In this document: positions 26,835 to 33,672 of the stretch, piece by piece | Numbering within the stretch: the first letter of the stretch is position 1 | How the letters are laid out: each line of letters begins with the position of its first letter | Virus record (IMG/VR): IMGVR_UViG_3300050821_004356 | Location: 1-64,000 of that record | DNA: 64,000 nucleotides | Origin: a virus | Strand: one strand, 5' to 3' | The notes under the pieces: generated by a model | What the model saw: only the letters and a program-made list of their open reading frames with translations | What the model was told of the DNA's origin: nothing | The model's database searches: none | Made by a program: the position numbers and the translations under genes

Positions 26835-27190
26835 TTAACCCTCGTAACAACGGAGCCGTCTCGTAGAGTTATCTCATCGCCGCAAATACTCTTGACATTG
26901 GTAGTAACAAACTCTGTACCGTCCGCGCGTATGACGCGAATCTTAGGACCTTCCCACTTGGGTAGGTCAACTTCTTCAGGTTTACCGACCTTACCTACAA
27001 CCCACCACTCAAATCCATCCTTGTAAAGAACCATCAAATGCTCGCTGCTCATAGCAAATTCAGCATCAAGACGGTCAACTCTGCGTACGTCATCTAAGTC
27101 CAATAAATCTGCCGTGGTCTCAAATTCAAAAACGGTCGGTACGTAATCTGGATCGTGGAAACTCGTTTTAGGGTACCAAAATGTGTTCAT
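26831..27190 (-). CDS. Hypothetical protein
   Basis: A 119-residue beta-rich, acidic protein. The end (GPKIRVIRADGTEFVTT, GDEITLRDGSVVTRVK) looks like a small barrel. It starts 1 base after the upstream stop. Not recognised. Confidence 0.65.
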   Translation of the reverse strand: MNTFWYPKTSFHDPDYVPTVFEFETTADLLDLDDVRRVDRLDAEFAMSSEHLMVLYKDGFEWWVVGKVGKPEEVDLPKWEGPKIRVIRADGTEFVTTNVKSICGDEITLRDGSVVTRVK

Positions 27191-27191
27191 G

Positions 27192-27503
27192 TTACGTGTA
27201 ATACCCCCACCCGTAGTCGCCGTAATGAAATCCTAGTTCCGACAGCGCGAGACCGTCAGGAGAGTCTTCCTTAGGAGAACATTTTTCGTCTTCCAATGGC
27301 CCGTTCAACCTTTCTGTGTGAATGTAAATAACGTCATGCTCGGCAGCGAGAAAAAATTTTGTATTTTCAGCTTCTTTCATATACGGAGCCAGCAGGTAAA
27401 GTCCTTTAATAAACCCAAATACAGACTTAGCGAGCGGGTCTTTCATGTACCGCTTGTCCGCTTCTGTTTCCACTTCCTCGATCTCGTCTTCTTCAAAACT
27501 CAT
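27192..27503 (-). CDS. Hypothetical acidic protein
   Basis: A 103-residue protein starting MSFEEDEIEEVETEADKR; the start is fixed by GGGAGGGG 7 bases upstream and by an ATGA overlap. Strongly acidic N-terminus, then a hydrophobic helix (SVFGFIKGLYLLAPYM) and a Gly/Tyr-rich end. Function unknown. Confidence 0.65.
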   Translation of the reverse strand: MSFEEDEIEEVETEADKRYMKDPLAKSVFGFIKGLYLLAPYMKEAENTKFFLAAEHDVIYIHTERLNGPLEDEKCSPKEDSPDGLALSELGFHYGDYGWGYYT

Positions 27504-27676
27504 TGATCCCCTCCCGCCATCGGGCACAATCCCTTATCGAAACAACGTTGCTGGCAACCCTTGTCGTGTGTTTGAAAGCACTGGCCGTGGCACTGGCGGC
27601 TCATGTAGAACAGCACACCCGCGTAAATAAGAATCACCAGCCACGTCGCCATAAATCCTAAAAATACTGACCTCAT
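27500..27676 (-). CDS. Small cysteine-rich membrane protein
   Basis: A 58-residue protein. One membrane segment (residues ~3-24, FLGFMATWLVILIYAGVLF) is followed by a Cys/His-rich tail with C29, C33, C41, C45 and C51. GGGAGG lies upstream of the ATG. It overlaps both neighbours by ATGA. The tail could be disulphide-bonded or bind metal. Function unknown; an envelope-acting accessory protein is possible. Confidence 0.65.
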   Translation of the reverse strand: MRSVFLGFMATWLVILIYAGVLFYMSRQCHGQCFQTHDKGCQQRCFDKGLCPMAGGDQ

Positions 27677-27762
27677 CGTCGTGCCTCCCTTGCTTCTTGT
27701 AACTTATCCCATGCCCACTGTTTCCCAGTGAGGATGAAAATCCATTTGTAAATGTAGAACAT
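27673..27762 (-). CDS. Very small protein
   Basis: A 29-residue reading (MFYIYKWIFILTGKQWAWDK and on) joined to the preceding gene by TGATG and to the following one by ATGA. It has an aromatic, hydrophobic N-half and a basic C-half. Support comes only from its exact fit in the overlapping gene chain. Confidence 0.4.
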   Translation of the reverse strand: MFYIYKWIFILTGKQWAWDKLQEAREARR

Positions 27763-28118
27763 CAGCTGTGCCCGGTTGCGTCGGGAATTGATGTGGTCTT
27801 CCCGTGCCAGCTATCTTGGCACGCTTGATTACAGTATATGCCTCGTAAAGCTGGCGCGTTTGACCCGCACGTTGCGCACTGCACCGGAAACATCCGAGTA
27901 TGAGTATGCCAGTCGATCACGCCCTGAGTATAATCACAGGGGTGTTCGCATATATTACACGACACCGACTTCTCGATTGGCTTCGGCGCGAGAATGTATT
28001 CAAGGTCATCGGCGCAAGAGTTGTAAACAGCCTCGTTCGCGGCCGTGGAAGACGCTACGCGGGTGCGCCACTTCTTCACCAGCCAAACCAGTTGTTCACG
28101 CAAACTTTGGTCGCTCAT
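27762..28118 (-). CDS. Zinc-finger-like hypothetical protein
   Basis: A 118-residue protein. The N-terminus is helical (REQLVWLVKKWRTRV). The C-terminal half has CNICEHPC, CATCG and CNQAC, giving a likely treble-clef or two-zinc module at ~53-105. Joined to the next upstream gene by ATGA. Function unknown, possibly nucleic-acid or protein binding. Confidence 0.65.
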   Translation of the reverse strand: MSDQSLREQLVWLVKKWRTRVASSTAANEAVYNSCADDLEYILAPKPIEKSVSCNICEHPCDYTQGVIDWHTHTRMFPVQCATCGSNAPALRGIYCNQACQDSWHGKTTSIPDATGHS

Positions 28119-28252
28119 CTTCCTTGCCCCTTAATCTGGCTCATAATTTGCACAAGTTCGGCCACTTGTGCGGCGAGTTCTCGAAGGATGGCTTCCTGCC
28201 TATTCAGTACGGGTATGTAAAAATCGTCCTTTCGTATTTGTTCGGCTGTCAT
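28115..28252 (-). CDS. Small helical protein
   Basis: A 45-residue helical protein (LNRQEAILRELAAQVAELV) lying between the integrase and a zinc-finger protein, overlapping both by ATGA. Function unknown. Confidence 0.55.
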   Translation of the reverse strand: MTAEQIRKDDFYIPVLNRQEAILRELAAQVAELVQIMSQIKGQGR

Positions 28253-29142
28253 AGTGTGAACCCCAATCCGGCCTTTACGGCCCACTGCTTACGTGCTTGA
28301 ACATCGGGACCAAATTTAATGTACCGTTCTGAAATGTCGCTCGCCGCGTGACCGGTCCAAAACTTCATGAGCATGCGAGGGACGCCAACGGTTTCCAAAT
28401 ACGTTTCGCGGAAGCGACGCAAAGAGTGAAAGCCTGGGATTCCGACCTTTTCCAAGTGGCTGTACGCAGACATTTGGCGAACAACGCCGCCGTTAGCCGA
28501 GCGAAACAGAAGGCCGTCGGTGTGAGGGATATGTTTAGTCAGGAAGGCGTTCAATTCGGGGGTCAAGTCGACGATACGAGTACCAGCGATGGTTTTGGTG
28601 CTGTCCTGGGTGTGCCCCTTTACTATCGTTTTGGTGACGGAGAGGGTCATATTCTGGCGATCCCAGTCAGAAGCGGTCAGGGCGAGCGCCTCGCCCACGC
28701 GTAGCCCAGTTCCGGCTAGAAGAGCGTAAAGGGCTTTATCTTGTCCGGAAGCTTGTTTAATAGCCGCCTGGATGGCGCTAGGAGCGGCGCAGGGAGCTTT
28801 TTGTTCGGATTGCGATATAACAGGCAAATCAAGGAATTCAGAGTTCCAGGAGCGCTCGTAGAGCCTATTTCCGTTCGCGTCGACAGCAGAGGCCACTATT
28901 TGCTTTAAAACGTTGAAGGTGACGCTAATTGTGCTAGCGGATAGACCGTTTTCGGATAGTTTTTGAACAAAGGCCTTTACGAGCCCGTTATCAATTTCCG
29001 AAAGGTCCTTATGACCAAAGAAAGGCAAAAGCCACTTATCCAGTTTACATTGATAGGAAGCCACGGTAGCTGATGCCACTGGGTTGCGGCGACGGGTTTG
29101 AATCTGCGTCATGTACGTATCGGCTTGCTTTTTGAAATTCAT
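28249..29142 (-). CDS. int: Tyrosine recombinase / integrase
   Basis: A 297-residue protein. A SAM-like core-binding domain (~1-90) precedes the catalytic domain. Catalytic residues are visible: R148 (GTGLRVGEAL), H239 and R242 (GFHSLRRFRETYL), H265 (WTGHA) and Y274 (SERYIKF). The start ATG at 29142 was chosen over an upstream reading because a consensus promoter ends 7 bases before it and there is no ribosome binding site. This gives a leaderless message. It suggests ability to integrate or resolve DNA. No repressor or attachment site was recognised in the window. Confidence 0.88.
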   Translation of the reverse strand: MNFKKQADTYMTQIQTRRRNPVASATVASYQCKLDKWLLPFFGHKDLSEIDNGLVKAFVQKLSENGLSASTISVTFNVLKQIVASAVDANGNRLYERSWNSEFLDLPVISQSEQKAPCAAPSAIQAAIKQASGQDKALYALLAGTGLRVGEALALTASDWDRQNMTLSVTKTIVKGHTQDSTKTIAGTRIVDLTPELNAFLTKHIPHTDGLLFRSANGGVVRQMSAYSHLEKVGIPGFHSLRRFRETYLETVGVPRMLMKFWTGHAASDISERYIKFGPDVQARKQWAVKAGLGFTL

Positions 29143-29149
29143 AATAGAA

Positions 29150-29178
29150 ATCGTAACACAAACTACGATGCTTGTCAA
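29150..29178 (-). promoter_or_regulatory. Integrase promoter, leaderless type
   Basis: On the minus strand: TTGACA (29178-29173), 17 bases, TACGAT (29155-29150). The integrase ATG begins at 29142, 7 bases beyond the -10, so transcription should begin at or next to the start codon. Confidence 0.7.
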
Positions 29179-29181
29179 GCA

Positions 29182-29844
29182 CTATTTTTTATACCCTGCG
29201 TACTCTAACAAGGGACCCATCATACGGATGCCTCGCAACGCGGTATTGCAATCGTGGCACAGCCAACCTCTGAATAGTCCGGTTTCGGGGTCGTGGTCAT
29301 AATGCCACCAGCCGACACCGCGTGGTTCTTTGGGATGCAGACACCCTTTGTTCCAACAACGTGGGTTTAAAATCTGCTCAGCCATCAGCGTACGAGTCTC
29401 AGCAACTCGATCATCCGACATATTGTGGTGTCTCGACATTCTACCTAATCGGCAATCGTTATAGTGGCCCCAAGCCGACGCAGTAAACCAGTCTCGACTA
29501 TGAAGCAAACGACAAAAATTACACCATTGCAAACCGTCCTCATTAATAAAACCGTCGGGTACTCTACCTATTCCCCAATATCTCCCACGACTTCCATTCT
29601 CTGTGGGTTTTAATTTTTTCCAAGCAGCATACCAATTACATATCGGTATATACAAAGCATAACCGCAAACATGGGTTGCATGAACAGTCTGCCCATTTCC
29701 TTGGTAGTCTTTTGGTATATCGTTAGGTTTAAGTATGTCCGAGACTGTCCATTCTGAGGATAATCCAGGGAGCTTTTTCAAATCGTTAAGGCGCGATGCC
29801 CCTTCCTCAATCTGTCTTGTTTTTACGCCTCGCGATTTTGCCAA
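29182..29844 (-). CDS. HNH / endonuclease VII-like recombination endonuclease
   Basis: A 220-residue nuclease. The C-terminal part shows the endonuclease VII signature HYDHDPETGLFRGWLC followed by HDCNTALRG, with further zinc-type Cys pairs (CNFC, CWNKGC). The N-terminal 80 residues may bind DNA. It starts with TTG 9 bases after AGGAG. It stands alone between an unknown gene and the integrase, as expected for a free-standing homing endonuclease. Confidence 0.8.
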   Translation of the reverse strand: MAKSRGVKTRQIEEGASRLNDLKKLPGLSSEWTVSDILKPNDIPKDYQGNGQTVHATHVCGYALYIPICNWYAAWKKLKPTENGSRGRYWGIGRVPDGFINEDGLQWCNFCRLLHSRDWFTASAWGHYNDCRLGRMSRHHNMSDDRVAETRTLMAEQILNPRCWNKGCLHPKEPRGVGWWHYDHDPETGLFRGWLCHDCNTALRGIRMMGPLLEYAGYKK

Positions 29845-30014
29845 GGTTAGTTTCTCCTAAAATTTGTGCGTGCTTTATATCATTCTTACTAGAGTTCCCA
29901 CGCACGGTATATAGCAACACGGGTTACAGCCCTGTGCTCGGTAACAAGCTAGCCGCTATTTACCTATCTCTAGATCAGCCGGTAGCTATCCGGCAACATC
30001 GTTAAAAAGGAATG
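29845..30014 (-). other. Structured leader upstream of the HNH gene
   Basis: Three inverted repeats: GCCGG/CCGGC (29978-29994), CACGGG/CCCTGTG (29918-29936), and GTGCGTG/CACGCAC (29866-29872 and 29899-29905). The last ends just before the AGGAG. Such hairpins could hold back translation. No gene is supported here. A tRNA-like look was considered and rejected. Confidence 0.5.
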
Positions 30015-30686
30015 TCAGTATAATCCACCTTTGGCAACGGCTCTAAATCGTCTTGAAGTTTTTCTCTCGGTTTGCTCAACAGGTTCATCCAAATTCACCA
30101 ACTCGGCGTTTGTTTGGTAGTCCGCGTATTCGCTGATGGTTGCAACCACGCCCTCTTCTCCCAGTTTGAAAACGGCTTTGTCTTTAAGTTTTTCGCTCTC
30201 GGACTGTTTGGCTAATTCGAGCTCCACCATCTTTTTAAGCAGCGCGGTAGCCATAGCATCTTTCATTTCTTCATCTGCTTGCTTGTGTTCAGGTCCGTCT
30301 AAATTGAATGCGGAATAGTTTTCTTCTTCAGGCGTGTATTCGCCGAGAGAGCCTGTGGGGTATGACACTTCAGCCTCTTTTTGCTCCGGAACCCTATCTG
30401 CCCCATAAGCTACGAGCGCCGAAGTAGGCTTAGCTCTGTGAACGCCTTGTTTTGCCCTGTCGATGTAAATCGATGGATTCACGCTTCCGAGCTCGTTAAC
30501 TTGCTGCGGAGCACCCTCTGTTTGTTCCTGTGCGGGAATACTTACCTGTTCTGTGACCGCTTCGAGTGCAGATTGTTCCTGTTCGGTAACATCTTTCGGA
30601 AGCGGTACTAATTCGACGAATTTTCCATCGACCACCACTCGGCGATCCTGCCTCGGGCTGCGCTGCCAATTGTTCATCCAACTCAT
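30015..30686 (-). CDS. Hypothetical acidic protein
   Basis: A 223-residue, Glu/Gln-rich, probably partly disordered protein. It has a helical segment (~135-170, DEEMKDAMATALLKKMVELELAK) and a basic end (RKTSRRFRAVAKGG). Good GGAGG 5 bases before the ATG. Function unknown. Confidence 0.65.
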   Translation of the reverse strand: MSWMNNWQRSPRQDRRVVVDGKFVELVPLPKDVTEQEQSALEAVTEQVSIPAQEQTEGAPQQVNELGSVNPSIYIDRAKQGVHRAKPTSALVAYGADRVPEQKEAEVSYPTGSLGEYTPEEENYSAFNLDGPEHKQADEEMKDAMATALLKKMVELELAKQSESEKLKDKAVFKLGEEGVVATISEYADYQTNAELVNLDEPVEQTERKTSRRFRAVAKGGLY

Positions 30687-30859
30687 ACTTGCCTCCAGTG
30701 CGTAGGTTCGTAATACACATACATGCTCATATCTTCAAAAAACCACAAGCGGTCTTGACGTATCAGTTTAACTTCGTTTCGAACACCGCGACCGTCGTCA
30801 ATCTTGGTCTCTACAACTTTGCCGTCAGGGGCGGTCGAAATCGGTTGCCAGTCGCTCAT
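30683..30859 (-). CDS. Small DUF551-like protein
   Basis: A 58-residue protein starting MSDWQPISTAPDGKVV, the hallmark opening of the DUF551 family common in phages, and ending EPTHWRQV. ATGA overlaps at both ends. Function unknown. Confidence 0.65.
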   Translation of the reverse strand: MSDWQPISTAPDGKVVETKIDDGRGVRNEVKLIRQDRLWFFEDMSMYVYYEPTHWRQV

Positions 30860-31059
30860 TTAACCCCCAATGCGCGACGTAACGCGCCCTTTGCTTCCTC
30901 GCGACCTTGCTCGATTGCACCTAGTATGATCATCGCCGTTTCGTAATCTATTTCTTTTTCAACCCAGCCGCCGAACGAAACAGGTTCTCGATACCGCAAG
31001 CGGTAAATTAAAGCTACCCCATCGTCTGTCTTTACTTCTATTGACGTTTTGTAAGCCAT
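30856..31059 (-). CDS. Hypothetical protein
   Basis: A 67-residue protein starting MAYKTSIEVKTDDGVALIYR. The start is set by a TGATG overlap with the upstream gene; a longer reading lies inside that gene. Beta N-half, helical C-half (TAMIILGAIEQGREEAKGALRR). Not recognised. Confidence 0.6.
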   Translation of the reverse strand: MAYKTSIEVKTDDGVALIYRLRYREPVSFGGWVEKEIDYETAMIILGAIEQGREEAKGALRRALGVK

Positions 31060-31490
31060 CAGATTAGTCCGTCTAACGCGCCCTTTTTGAAGAGCATCGT
31101 CATGCAATTTTGAAACTCGGGGCCGTGGAATAAATCTATATCGCGAGTCGCAACGTGGCACATTTCGTGATACAAGGTCTCCTGGGTCGTGGCTGGCGCA
31201 ACGTTCACGTACGGGTCCAAGCGGATGCGGCAGCCTTGCTCGTTGCAAATCGTATCGCCCATCGCCTTAGCGTACCGCAAATTGGCCCAAACAATTTCAA
31301 TTTGCGAACCCTTGGGAAGCTGGTCGTCGAAGTAGTCCTTGTTTGCTTCCAGGTACCATTTTAAAAGCTGCACCTGAGAGACGCCTCCTGTGATAGGGCC
31401 GTCGGTTTTCTCTCGCGCAACATGCTGAGTAGTCCAAAAATAAGCGAATGCTAGGAGAATGGTCAACAAGATTTTAGTTCTCAATCGCAT
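31059..31490 (-). CDS. Membrane-anchored SprT-like zinc protease
   Basis: A 143-residue protein with an N-terminal signal or anchor (RTKILLTILLAFAYFW, ~4-19). The rest fits the SprT-like domain: YFDDQLPKGSQIEIVWA early, then LYHEMCHVAT (HExxH, ~107-116) and HGPEFQNCM, which supplies the third zinc ligand. SprT-family proteins act on DNA-bound proteins in the cytosol, but this version would face the periplasm or be membrane tethered. A role in cell-wall or envelope protein cleavage is inferred. Confidence 0.7.
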   Translation of the reverse strand: MRLRTKILLTILLAFAYFWTTQHVAREKTDGPITGGVSQVQLLKWYLEANKDYFDDQLPKGSQIEIVWANLRYAKAMGDTICNEQGCRIRLDPYVNVAPATTQETLYHEMCHVATRDIDLFHGPEFQNCMTMLFKKGALDGLI

Positions 31491-31779
31491 TAGCTTCCTT
31501 TAACAATTTTCGTAAGATACCGATAGCCTCGGTAAAATCTTCGACCGGGCTCGCGTCACTTGAATACGGGTCGGTCGTTGCGGTCCAGAGTTGTCCAGCG
31601 TATTCCTCCAAACGTTCGTCGCTAATCACCGGCTTGTGCAGCCAAGCGAATGCCTTCTTGATAGTCTCTGAAATTTCTTTCTCTGTCATACCGGCATCCA
31701 ACATGTCTTGGCGCATGTTTTCGCCTGCGCGACGGCTGATATCCTCCCCAGCTTTGAGTATTTTTGGATCAATTGCCAT
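31474..31779 (-). CDS. Hypothetical helical protein
   Basis: A 101-residue acidic helical protein (RRAGENMRQDMLDAGMTEKE). It starts directly after the upstream stop, whose codons carry the GGAGG ribosome binding site, and its end overlaps the next gene by 17 bases. Function unknown. Confidence 0.6.
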   Translation of the reverse strand: MAIDPKILKAGEDISRRAGENMRQDMLDAGMTEKEISETIKKAFAWLHKPVISDERLEEYAGQLWTATTDPYSSDASPVEDFTEAIGILRKLLKEANAIEN

Positions 31780-32217
31780 TTAAATTTCCTCCGGTCGCTT
31801 CAAAATCACATCAGCTAAGGTTGGAAATAATTTTGCGAGTTCTCGACGCGTGACAACTCCGTTTGGGTAAGCGTCGTCGAGTCGAGTTTGCTCTTCTTGC
31901 CACCTAATTTTCTTGCCTCTTGCTGCTGTTTCTTCGCTGGCTGGGAGAACATTTTCTACTTGACCCATTGAGATCGTATCAACGCGGTTATCGCTTTTTC
32001 CGTAACGAGGCATCCAAGTTCCGATGACGAATCGACCGTTGTAACCAAAGGATTTTCCAGCCTTAAATTTTGTTAAGTCTTCCAACGGATCGCTGGTTTG
32101 AAGACAGCCTCGGTCGTCTAACCACGGCGTTTCGTATTCGGTAAAAACGCGCAAAGGATAAGTAATCTCTACAGTTTTTCCGCTCTTTAACACTAGTACT
32201 ATATTGGTATCTTCCAT
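31780..32217 (-). CDS. Hypothetical protein
   Basis: A 145-residue protein with a beta N-terminus (IVLVLKSGKTVEITYPL) and a helical end. Its last codons (RPEEI) contain the GGAGG used by the next gene. The upstream neighbour ends the same way. Not recognised. Confidence 0.6.
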   Translation of the reverse strand: MEDTNIVLVLKSGKTVEITYPLRVFTEYETPWLDDRGCLQTSDPLEDLTKFKAGKSFGYNGRFVIGTWMPRYGKSDNRVDTISMGQVENVLPASEETAARGKKIRWQEEQTRLDDAYPNGVVTRRELAKLFPTLADVILKRPEEI

Positions 32218-32864
32218 TAAATTTCCTCCGGTCGAAGCGCGCGAAACCAGACTTCGGGGATCGAATAATTTCCCTCTTTGCCGTTGTGGCTGTAGCAGAA
32301 AGGCGACCCCTTTGGAAAATTGCTGGTGGTGAATTGCGTGATTCGCACGACAGCTTTATCTATCCGATAAGGTTCGCCGTTTACGGAATCCCATTTGGGA
32401 TTATTAGTCAAAGCCATAACGAACTGTCCGACGCGAAACTTCGGCTTGGCGGGCACGGGAACGGGTCTGTCGAGACCGCTACCCCAGAAATTATTCGGGT
32501 TTATGAAATGCTTTCCGAGATCGTAATAAAGGTTCTCGCCCATCCTTCGCACGAGCTCGTCGTAACGCACTTGAATATCGTCTCGTTGCAATTTTAAACC
32601 GTCGATGCGGGAGCGCCAGGTCTCGGATATATCGTTCAAGCGGATTATTTCGAGTCCTAACCTATTATTTTCTGCTGCAATACTACCGTAGCTCTTCTGT
32701 CCACCGCGCGCCTCGTCTTCCAGCGCCACAGCGAGGTCGTTCTTCTCTTTCAGCGCTTGCGCCAAGTGCTTCGATTGGGTTTGAGATATACCGCTGAGAC
32801 GAACAATCTCATCAAGTAAGTCATTGCGAGACCAAGTGCTATCGATATGAGTTTTCATTGGCAA
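32217..32864 (-). CDS. Coiled-coil protein with a C-terminal SH3-like region
   Basis: A 215-residue protein. Residues ~10-115 are a coiled coil (AQALKEKNDLAVALEDEARG, LQRDDIQVRYDELVRRMGEN). The C-terminal ~75 residues have a small barrel pattern (KFRVGQFVMALT, YRIDKAVVRITQF). The end (RPEEI) again encodes the next ribosome binding site. Function unknown. Confidence 0.6.
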   Translation of the reverse strand: MPMKTHIDSTWSRNDLLDEIVRLSGISQTQSKHLAQALKEKNDLAVALEDEARGGQKSYGSIAAENNRLGLEIIRLNDISETWRSRIDGLKLQRDDIQVRYDELVRRMGENLYYDLGKHFINPNNFWGSGLDRPVPVPAKPKFRVGQFVMALTNNPKWDSVNGEPYRIDKAVVRITQFTTSNFPKGSPFCYSHNGKEGNYSIPEVWFRALRPEEI

Positions 32865-33121
32865 ACCTCACACATAGACCCGCCGTATCTACATTCTGGG
32901 CAGATAGGCTGTAATCCCGGAATACTATAGGGAATTGACGCTACGGGCTGTTTTTCTTTTGACGGCGTATGATGCCCATCCAAGCAATACTGGACACACT
33001 CGATTGCCACTTTGGGATATCCTCCAGCGAAGTTGCTGCTGGCGTTAGATTTGCACTGTGCGCAAATTTTGAAATGCTTCATCAGTTCGTGTGCTGCCGT
33101 ATACCAACGGTCCAAAGTCAT
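32855..33121 (-). CDS. Small zinc-ribbon-like protein
   Basis: An 88-residue protein with CAQC near residue 20 and C-terminal CPEC...CEVC, a likely zinc ribbon. It starts at ATG after AGGAG. Function unknown. Confidence 0.6.
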   Translation of the reverse strand: MTLDRWYTAAHELMKHFKICAQCKSNASSNFAGGYPKVAIECVQYCLDGHHTPSKEKQPVASIPYSIPGLQPICPECRYGGSMCEVCQ

Positions 33122-33131
33122 TGTATTCTCC

Positions 33132-33272
33132 TCACATTCCTGTCAGTGTCCAACCTAATGCCCAAACAATTATGGTACTGATAATGACGGCATCAATCAC
33201 CGCTATCGTTATCTTTTCATTCCTCGTCATCTTCGGTAGCTGTAGTCGCTGGCTGAAGTTCAGTATTCTCAT
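33132..33272 (-). CDS. Tiny single-span membrane protein
   Basis: A 46-residue protein with one membrane segment (~22-40, AVIDAVIISTIIVWALGWTL). The ATG at 33272 lies 8 bases after a consensus promoter, so the message would be nearly leaderless. An inner ATG (33230) would give 32 residues with the same span. It overlaps the 3' end of the upstream gene in another frame. Function unknown; a holin-type role cannot be excluded. Confidence 0.5.
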   Translation of the reverse strand: MRILNFSQRLQLPKMTRNEKITIAVIDAVIISTIIVWALGWTLTGM

Positions 33273-33672
33273 AGGAATTCACCTTATCATCATTCTCAAG
33301 ACTTGTCAAGTGATTTTTTACAGTTTCTAAGCCGACGCAATACTCGGCCAAGGCGTTATACGCTTCATCATATGTCGAAAAAGGACCGTTCTCCAAGGCC
33401 CATGTTTCTTCGTAGAACCAAAACGTGCCGTCCGCGTGTTCATGCAGTGGATCGGGGCCGCCCTCGAAGTTACAAACCGGTTTGCTTTTGTCGCGCAACA
33501 AGTCGGCATCGGCCAAGACGCCGAGCGGCTTCACTAGCATCAATTCCATATTGGTGGATTTACCCCTGCGATAGACGACCACCTTTTCGCTGTTTAAATT
33601 TTGAGGCAGTGCTTCGCCGTCAGCTAAGATAACATGGGCTACAATGCCGCCCTGGCCTTTAGCTACTACCAT
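33217..33672 (-). CDS. Hypothetical protein
   Basis: A 151-residue protein with a beta N-half and an acidic, probably disordered end (LQPATTATEDDEE). It carries a promoter inside its 3' coding region. Joined to the AAA ATPase gene by a 14-base overlap. Function unknown. Confidence 0.6.
   Translation of the reverse strand: MVVAKGQGGIVAHVILADGEALPQNLNSEKVVVYRRGKSTNMELMLVKPLGVLADADLLRDKSKPVCNFEGGPDPLHEHADGTFWFYEETWALENGPFSTYDEAYNALAEYCVGLETVKNHLTSLENDDKVNSYENTELQPATTATEDDEE
33281..33309 (-). promoter_or_regulatory. Sigma70-type promoter, leaderless type
   Basis: On the minus strand: TTGACA (33309-33304), 17 bases, TAAGGT (33286-33281). It lies within the end of the upstream gene and 8 bases before an ATG (33272) of a tiny membrane protein. 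It would drive the downstream small-gene run. Confidence 0.65.

Noticed and set aside
29895-29970. tRNA-like arms on the minus strand (GCTT...GAGC D-arm and a loop CTGTAAC)
   Set aside because: There is no T-arm and no matching acceptor stem, and the anticodon stem has a mismatch. It is better seen as hairpins in a leader.
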